NCBI GenBank assembly: GCA_031271635.1
Contig: JAISVG010000089.1
Location: 1-12,218, forward strand
DNA: 12,218 nt
DNA from: Erysipelotrichaceae bacterium
GTDB lineage: Bacteria > Bacillota_I > Bacilli_A > RFN20 > CAG-826
Direction: 5' to 3'
Positions 7,923 to 12,218 of the stretch are shown piece after piece. The position numbers and the translations under genes are program-made. The stretch's first letter is position 1. Each line of letters begins with the position of its first letter. Below the pieces are notes generated by a model. The model saw only the letters and a list, made by a program, of their open reading frames with translations, was not told where the DNA came from and did no database searches.

Positions 7923-9272
7923 ATGCCAGAATTACCAGAAGTTGAAACAATTAAGCGTTATCTTGAACCTTTGCTAAAAGAAAAGTCAATTAAGGAAATT
8001 GCGATTATTATTGATAAGCATACGCCACCAAAACTAGAGTTTGAACGACTTCTTGATGCCAAACTCACTTCACTTACAAGACGCGGCAAATACCTTCTTT
8101 TTAACTTTGACAACAAGCATACTTTGATCATTCATCTCAGGATGGAAGGAAAATTCTTTTTTAATGAGATTGAAGCTAAATATCGGCCCCATATTATTTT
8201 CATCGCGACTTTTGGTGATGACCGGCTTTACTTTGTTGATACGAGAAGATTCGCCCGAATTGAGCTTGTTAAAACTAGTGAGTTAATTTCCCATCCTGCC
8301 CTTCAAAAACTAGGTCCTGATCTTGCGGATGATGAAATTGATAGCAATAAACTCTATGAAAAAGTAAAGCGCTCGGGAACTTATATTAAAAAACTCCTCC
8401 TTGATCAAACCTTTGTTTCCGGTCTTGGTAATATCTATGTCGATGAAAGCCTCTTTGCGGCTAAAATTAATCCTTATAGTAAAGCGAAGAACCTTTCAAT
8501 TAAAGAATTTAAAGAAATTATTAGTCATGCTAAAAGAATCTTAAAAAATGCCACCGAATTTGGGGGCACTACAGTAAAGACATTTCATGTTGATCATCAT
8601 AAAATCGGTTCATATCAGAATGAATTAAAAGTCTATCAACAAGAGAATAAACCCTGTCCGGTCTGTGGTTTTCCCATCAAAAAGAATTATTACCTTGGTC
8701 GTGGCACCCACTTTTGTCCGCACTGTCAAAGAATTAAGAGTCTAGTACCAACTTACTCTTTAACGGGCCTTACTTCAGGCGGAAAAAGCTTCATCATGAC
8801 AAAAATTAGTAATGACTTCATTAAATACTCAAGTGATGATTTAGTTAATCAACTTTATTTTGATGATGATTTCATTAAAAACATTAAAACGACCTTTAAT
8901 CTTAAAGAATTTAATAAGAATACTCTAAAAGAAATTAGAACGAAAAATCCGCCGCTATTCCTAAGAATCTCCCGTGTCATTCGTGAGATCATTGAATTAT
9001 TAATTCTTAAAATTGTTAGTGAAGCGAAAACACCCCTTGTTATTGAAGTCCCAGTGCTTTTTAATGAGGGTCTCAATTATCTTTTTACCACCAACATCGG
9101 AATTGATGTTGATGCTGACACCCAAAAGAATAATGCTAAAACTCGCGAACTTAGTGATGTTGATGTCGCTGCCTATAATAAAGTTAATGCTTATTTAAAA
9201 TATCGTCACTATCTTGAGTATCATTTTACAAGTAAAGATTTCGACTTTTCGGTTCTTAAAATAAAAGCCTAG
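7923..9272 (+). CDS. mutM-coaE: Fused formamidopyrimidine-DNA glycosylase (MutM) and CoaE-like dephospho-CoA kinase domain
   Basis: One uninterrupted frame of 449 residues. Residues 1-273 are a complete Fpg/MutM: PELPEVE (catalytic Pro2, Glu3), Lys56 in RRGKYLL, VDTRRF, SGLGNIYVDE, and a zinc finger C245-C248-C265-C268 with Arg260 in GRGTHFC. This part excises oxidised purines such as 8-oxoG. About eight residues later comes a CoaE-like segment: SLTGLTSGGKSF (279-290) aligns residue for residue with CoaE's 'GLTGGIASGKST' P-loop. It is followed by SSDDLV, then VIEVPVLFNEGL (like 'PLLFE') and DADTQ. CoaE makes coenzyme A by phosphorylating dephospho-CoA. This domain is short (about 170 versus 195-205 residues) and divergent: the HP motif and the first Arg of the lid 'QxxRxxxR' are changed, so activity is uncertain. 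No start codon lies between the halves. AAGGAG (7908-7913) precedes the ATG by nine bases. The stop overlaps dnaI's. Confidence 0.9.
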   Translation: MPELPEVETIKRYLEPLLKEKSIKEIAIIIDKHTPPKLEFERLLDAKLTSLTRRGKYLLFNFDNKHTLIIHLRMEGKFFFNEIEAKYRPHIIFIATFGDDRLYFVDTRRFARIELVKTSELISHPALQKLGPDLADDEIDSNKLYEKVKRSGTYIKKLLLDQTFVSGLGNIYVDESLFAAKINPYSKAKNLSIKEFKEIISHAKRILKNATEFGGTTVKTFHVDHHKIGSYQNELKVYQQENKPCPVCGFPIKKNYYLGRGTHFCPHCQRIKSLVPTYSLTGLTSGGKSFIMTKISNDFIKYSSDDLVNQLYFDDDFIKNIKTTFNLKEFNKNTLKEIRTKNPPLFLRISRVIREIIELLILKIVSEAKTPLVIEVPVLFNEGLNYLFTTNIGIDVDADTQKNNAKTRELSDVDVAAYNKVNAYLKYRHYLEYHFTSKDFDFSVLKIKA

Positions 9273-10159
9273 TAAAGCTCAAAACTACTTAATTTAATCT
9301 TGCGGGTATGTTTCATCATGATTAAATCCATCAATTCCTGAGATTTAATCTTACTTCCTTTACCATAACCGCCCGACATCTGAGCTTCTAAGACGCTAGC
9401 GTCATAGCGGCTAATAAACACCGTTAGTAGGTGTTGCTCACGTCTTTTTTGAAGGAGGGGAATAAGAACACTATCACGAAGGAAATTACTCATCCCTTCC
9501 TGGGCAAAATCATCAATTACTAAAAAGGGAACCGCTGCTAATTCAAGAAGATATTCATCAAAAGCTACATCATAACGCTTTCGCTCGAGGTCTTTAATAG
9601 TTTTTAGATAAGAAACAAAGCTAGCTTCTTTGACATTTGAAACTTTAGCTCTAAGAATTGTATTCAGTAATGACACAATAATGAAGTTTTTACCGCTATT
9701 TTTAGCACCACTAAGATAGAGCCAGTCACTGGAATGACCGTTTTTATAAAGAATAAACTGCTTTAGAACTTCTTGCCGTTCTGCCACATGGGTATTCGTT
9801 AGTTCGTTACGGTCAATGAGAAGTAGCTTTGGGTCAAGATCAGTTTGACGGTAAAAAAAAGCAGTATTGCGATAATAGAGACAAGGACGAATCACAAAAG
9901 AAACATCAGCTGAATCCGTCTGAAATATTGTTTGATAATAAGAAAAACTAGACTTCAGGCAGCTATCTTTAAGACAGTTACTACATGTTCGTTTTTCAAG
10001 TAATAAAAGATAAAACTCTTTTGCATATTTTTTGATAAGATCAGACGTTACACCCTCAAGTTTTAAAAAATGCATAAAAGCTTCATCGCTTTTGACTAAC
10101 TCCCAAAATGACTTCGAAGGAGCCGTAGTAACAGTAGTTCCAAATTTTATTTTTTCCAT
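9269..10159 (-). CDS. dnaI: DnaI-like helicase loader (AAA+), with altered Walker A and sensor I
   Basis: This 296-residue protein lies directly downstream of dnaB, as in Bacillus, where DnaI loads the replicative helicase (DnaC) onto origin DNA. The N-terminal domain has C59, C62, C67 and C93, consistent with the zinc-binding N-domain of DnaI that contacts the helicase. The AAA+ domain has Walker A GAKNSGKN (151-158), Walker B FLVIDDF (D216, D217), then SNFLRDSVLIPLLQKRRE, which matches DnaI's 'ssWvRDevL..iLqyRm', and LTVFISRYD for the usual 'PTfFtSNyd'. Two residues are unusual: Asn158 replaces the Mg-binding Thr/Ser after the P-loop lysine, and Arg251 replaces the sensor I Asn. The start shares its A with the dnaB stop (TAATG), and there is no ribosome binding site, implying coupling. 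The gene ends tail-to-tail with mutM-coaE. The identity is good; ATPase competence is doubtful. Confidence 0.88.
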   Translation of the reverse strand: MEKIKFGTTVTTAPSKSFWELVKSDEAFMHFLKLEGVTSDLIKKYAKEFYLLLLEKRTCSNCLKDSCLKSSFSYYQTIFQTDSADVSFVIRPCLYYRNTAFFYRQTDLDPKLLLIDRNELTNTHVAERQEVLKQFILYKNGHSSDWLYLSGAKNSGKNFIIVSLLNTILRAKVSNVKEASFVSYLKTIKDLERKRYDVAFDEYLLELAAVPFLVIDDFAQEGMSNFLRDSVLIPLLQKRREQHLLTVFISRYDASVLEAQMSGGYGKGSKIKSQELMDLIMMKHTRKIKLSSFELY

Positions 10160-11364
10160 TACGATAAATCGTCAAGAAGTTTTTGGATCTCGGCCTCTGA
10201 AAGCGGAGGATCAAGAGATTCGGTTTCGGCAGCGGCAGTGACCTTTTTCCGACGATCTTTCTTTAGAACTTCCATTGTCGCTAAGGCATCTTGGGCCTTA
10301 CTTCTTAAAACAGTTCCCATAATCTTATTGATATATGGTTTTGAAAGGCGGTTATTATTCTCTTTAAGAACATAATCAAGCACAGTATTAATGACTCCAA
10401 AGGAAATACCATTACTAATTAACTCTGAAACTAAGAAACGATCACTATCATTAAGTGGTATCCCTTGCTGCTTTGATTCTAAAAACGCGATTGGATGTGT
10501 CGCATTTAAGTAGTTTGCAAATTTGATAATTGAAGAATTACCAGTAAGGATCTCTTGTTGTCTTTTTCCCCGTCTTTTGACTCCTATTTGGCGCGTAAAG
10601 GTAAGTTTTTTCTTTAGGGTGGGGACATCCAGTTTACTACCAACCGGAGCATTGATCACAATAGACTCAAGAAGTAATGTTGCATATTCTTCAATCGTGT
10701 GATTGAAGACGACAAAAAGTGCGATTATTGCGTCTATTTCCGAAGATGAGAACATGTCCAAAGAAATATTATTTGAAAGCAAGATTTCTTCAAGTTTATT
10801 TAAATCAAGACTCAAATGTCTTGTCTGATTGGTTTTTAAAACCTTATCCTGATTCGCTAACTGCGGAGTTTCATCACTTAATGAAAAAACTTCCTCGAAA
10901 GAAAGCGTGACATCTTGGTGTTTTAAATACTCCGGATTTAAGACATTACTATCAATAATGTTCTGGACTCCAAGAGCACCGATCCGATCCACTAACAAAT
11001 GACATAAAGCGCGATCCTCAAGGAAATCCTTTAACGGAAGCGGCGCGAAGACAACAAAGTGAAAAATATGACGTCGTCCGATGGTGTCAACATAAGTTCT
11101 TAAAAGTCCGGTTCCTTCAAGATGTCCAATCGCAGTTTCAAAATTTCTTTCATCAATTTGATATAAACGAGGCCATAAATCCTTCACAAAGTGCTCTTCA
11201 TGACTTAAAGAATGAGACGCAGCATAATTCTTAAGCACTGCATATAAGGCATAAGCACCAGGTCCAATTAATGGTAAATAAAGTCGCACGAGATTAGTGT
11301 TATCTTCACTTAGAAACTCGTTACCTTGATGAGCTACAAAGAGATCACTTTTATAAATTTTCAT
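10159..11364 (-). CDS. dnaB: DnaB/DnaD-family replication initiation and helicase-loading protein (Bacillus DnaB type, not the helicase)
   Basis: This 401-residue protein begins with a winged-helix region: LVRLYLPLIGPGAYALYAVL (26-45) matches Bacillus DnaB's 'iitqLYqPLIGp.A..LY', then LEGTGLLRTYV and FAPLPLKDFLED match its 'LEgiGLLkvYv' and 'l.PPL.p.eFFeD'. The C-terminal third (about 275-375) is a DnaB_2/DnaD-type helical domain, with HPIAFLESKQQGIPLNDSD and LVSELISNGISFGVINTVLDYVLKENN. A basic, acidic-ended tail follows (KKDRRKK ... LLDDLS). In Bacillus, DnaB acts with DnaD and DnaI to place the replicative helicase at oriC and at restarted forks, and it is membrane-associated; no membrane helix is seen here. 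It lies 26 bases after ruvB and overlaps dnaI by one base. The ATG at 11364 lacks a ribosome binding site and sits eight bases after a perfect TATAAT, so the mRNA may be leaderless. Confidence 0.9.
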   Translation of the reverse strand: MKIYKSDLFVAHQGNEFLSEDNTNLVRLYLPLIGPGAYALYAVLKNYAASHSLSHEEHFVKDLWPRLYQIDERNFETAIGHLEGTGLLRTYVDTIGRRHIFHFVVFAPLPLKDFLEDRALCHLLVDRIGALGVQNIIDSNVLNPEYLKHQDVTLSFEEVFSLSDETPQLANQDKVLKTNQTRHLSLDLNKLEEILLSNNISLDMFSSSEIDAIIALFVVFNHTIEEYATLLLESIVINAPVGSKLDVPTLKKKLTFTRQIGVKRRGKRQQEILTGNSSIIKFANYLNATHPIAFLESKQQGIPLNDSDRFLVSELISNGISFGVINTVLDYVLKENNNRLSKPYINKIMGTVLRSKAQDALATMEVLKKDRRKKVTAAAETESLDPPLSEAEIQKLLDDLS

Positions 11365-11372
11365 TACTATGT

Positions 11373-11378
11373 ATTATA
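11373..11378 (-). promoter_or_regulatory. Possible -10 element for an internal dnaB promoter
   Basis: A perfect TATAAT on the minus strand lies eight bases before the dnaB ATG, in the 26-base gap after ruvB. Initiation from it would start one to three bases before the ATG. No good -35 is present (CACGAA at 17-base spacing) and there is no TGN extended -10. It could be chance AT-rich sequence, with dnaB simply read through from ruvB. Confidence 0.35.
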
Positions 11379-11390
11379 AGACATTTTTTA

Positions 11391-12218
11391 TCACTTTCGT
11401 GATTTTAAATATGAAATTCCTGAAGATGTAATTTGACGGCCCCTTGAAGTGCGGTTAATAAAACCAATCAAAATTAAATATGGCTCATAAACATCCTCGA
11501 GATTAGAAACCTCTTCACTAATCGCAACTGCAAGAGATTCAACCCCAACTGGCGCATCGTTAAATCTTTCATGAAGCGCGGTAAGGTACTTAATATCAAT
11601 TTCATCTAACCCGTTAGCATCGATTCTTAATGCCATCAAGGCGTCTAATGCATGGGAAAGATCAATGGTTGTCGCATCATAAAAGGAGGCAAAATCACGA
11701 ACTCGTCTTAAAATGCGGTTTGCAATTCGTGGCGTCCCACGGCTACGTCTTGCAATCTCAAGCGCGGCTGTCTCTTGCACGACAATATTAAAAACATTAC
11801 TGCTCCGCTTCACAATCTCCGTCAGCTCACTCTCATCATAGTAGTTTAGTTTTTCAACAATTCCAAACCGTGATCGAAGGGGGCTTGAAATATCACCGAC
11901 TCGTGTTGTCGCTCCAATAAGAGTAAAGGGCGGAAGATCAATCTCAATCGCCCGACCTCCTTCATCAAAAGATTTTCCCACAACAATTGAAAGTTTAAAA
12001 TCTTCCATTGCTGAGTAAAGACTCTCCTCAATCACTCGTGATAAACGGTGGATCTCATCAATAAAAAGAATATCACCAGCTTCAAGCGAAGTTAAAATCA
12101 TCGCTAAATCGGCGATTTTTTCAATCGCTGGAGCGCTGATGGAACGACTCCGCGCTGCTTTTTCATTGGCAAGAATATGGGCCAAGGTTGTTTTTCCAAG
12201 ACCGGGAGGCCCAAAAAT
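11391..12218 (-). CDS. ruvB: Holliday junction branch-migration ATPase RuvB, N-terminus outside the window
   Basis: The frame is open to the right edge, so the true start lies beyond 12218. The 275 visible residues are the family's C-terminal part; about 50-60 N-terminal residues are missing. The edge begins inside the Walker A segment, FGPPGLGKTTLAHILANE, and a start placed at the TTG at 12185 would wrongly cut this off. Next come Walker B ILFIDEIHRL, sensor I and Arg finger region IGATTRVGDISSPLRSRFG, sensor II RGTPRIANRILRRVRDFA and the winged-helix end EDVYEPYLILIGFINRTSRGR. RuvB forms hexameric rings that drive branch migration with RuvA. A TGA stop is followed at once by TAA. It is followed by dnaB and dnaI on the same strand. 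A ruvA gene, if adjacent, would be off the right edge. Confidence 0.96.
   Translation of the reverse strand: MFGPPGLGKTTLAHILANEKAARSRSISAPAIEKIADLAMILTSLEAGDILFIDEIHRLSRVIEESLYSAMEDFKLSIVVGKSFDEGGRAIEIDLPPFTLIGATTRVGDISSPLRSRFGIVEKLNYYDESELTEIVKRSSNVFNIVVQETAALEIARRSRGTPRIANRILRRVRDFASFYDATTIDLSHALDALMALRIDANGLDEIDIKYLTALHERFNDAPVGVESLAVAISEEVSNLEDVYEPYLILIGFINRTSRGRQITSSGISYLKSRK

Noticed and set aside
8740..8800. Possibility that mutM-coaE is two genes joined by a sequencing error
   Set aside because: The frame is continuous, the MutM zinc finger is complete, the linker is short, the CoaE P-loop follows in frame, and there is no start codon or stop remnant between the parts.
9240..9330. 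Bidirectional terminator at the convergent junction
   Set aside because: I found no stem of useful strength followed by a T-run on either strand near 9269-9272.
12183..12185. TTG at 12185 as the ruvB start
   Set aside because: The frame continues to the window edge through an intact Walker A motif that every RuvB needs, so the real start is outside.

Overview
The window is a compact, low-GC block of DNA replication and repair genes from a member of the Gram-positive (Bacillota/Mycoplasmatota) lineage. Three things point there: a DnaE-type second replicative polymerase, the Bacillus-type helicase-loading pair DnaB/DnaI, and the order dnaE-polA-mutM-coaE, which recalls the mycoplasma order (MG261-MG264 region) and the B. 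subtilis polA-mutM-coaE...dnaB-dnaI neighbourhood. Hand-counted stretches of core genes are about 33-38% GC. TGA is a stop here and all six tryptophans found are TGG, so the recoded (UGA=Trp) mycoplasmas are unlikely. A full-length PolA also argues against them. A non-recoded relative such as an acholeplasma-, izemoplasma- or erysipelotrich-like bacterium fits, but I cannot name the species.

Layout: (1) 1-392, minus: the N-terminal part of an XRE-type regulator, cut by the window edge, with its own promoter. (2) 509-1886, minus: an overlapping pair, a YgjP-like zinc metallopeptidase gene followed by a SpoU/TrmH rRNA/tRNA methyltransferase gene. (3) 1887-1949: a 63-bp divergent promoter region. 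(4) 1950-9272, plus: a tightly packed operon of a DUF523/TudS-like protein, dnaE, polA and one gene encoding MutM fused to a CoaE-like domain. (5) 9269-12218, minus: a second operon ruvB (5' end missing) > dnaB > dnaI, running head-on into the first. The two operons share the four bases CTAG, which hold a stop codon on each strand.

The genes cover helicase loading at the origin (DnaB, DnaI), strand synthesis (DnaE), Okazaki-fragment maturation and gap filling (PolA), oxidised-base repair (MutM) and branch migration (RuvB). Neither polymerase shows an intact proofreading site.

The points most worth a second look are the MutM-CoaE fusion, a DnaI-like loader with altered Walker A and sensor I residues, apparently leaderless operon starts (promoter -10 boxes placed so that transcription would begin at or next to the start codon), the shared stop palindrome, and extreme tryptophan poverty. 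I see no RNA genes, mobile elements or CRISPR array, and no clearly novel defence or metabolic system. No intergenic stretch exceeds about 120 bases.
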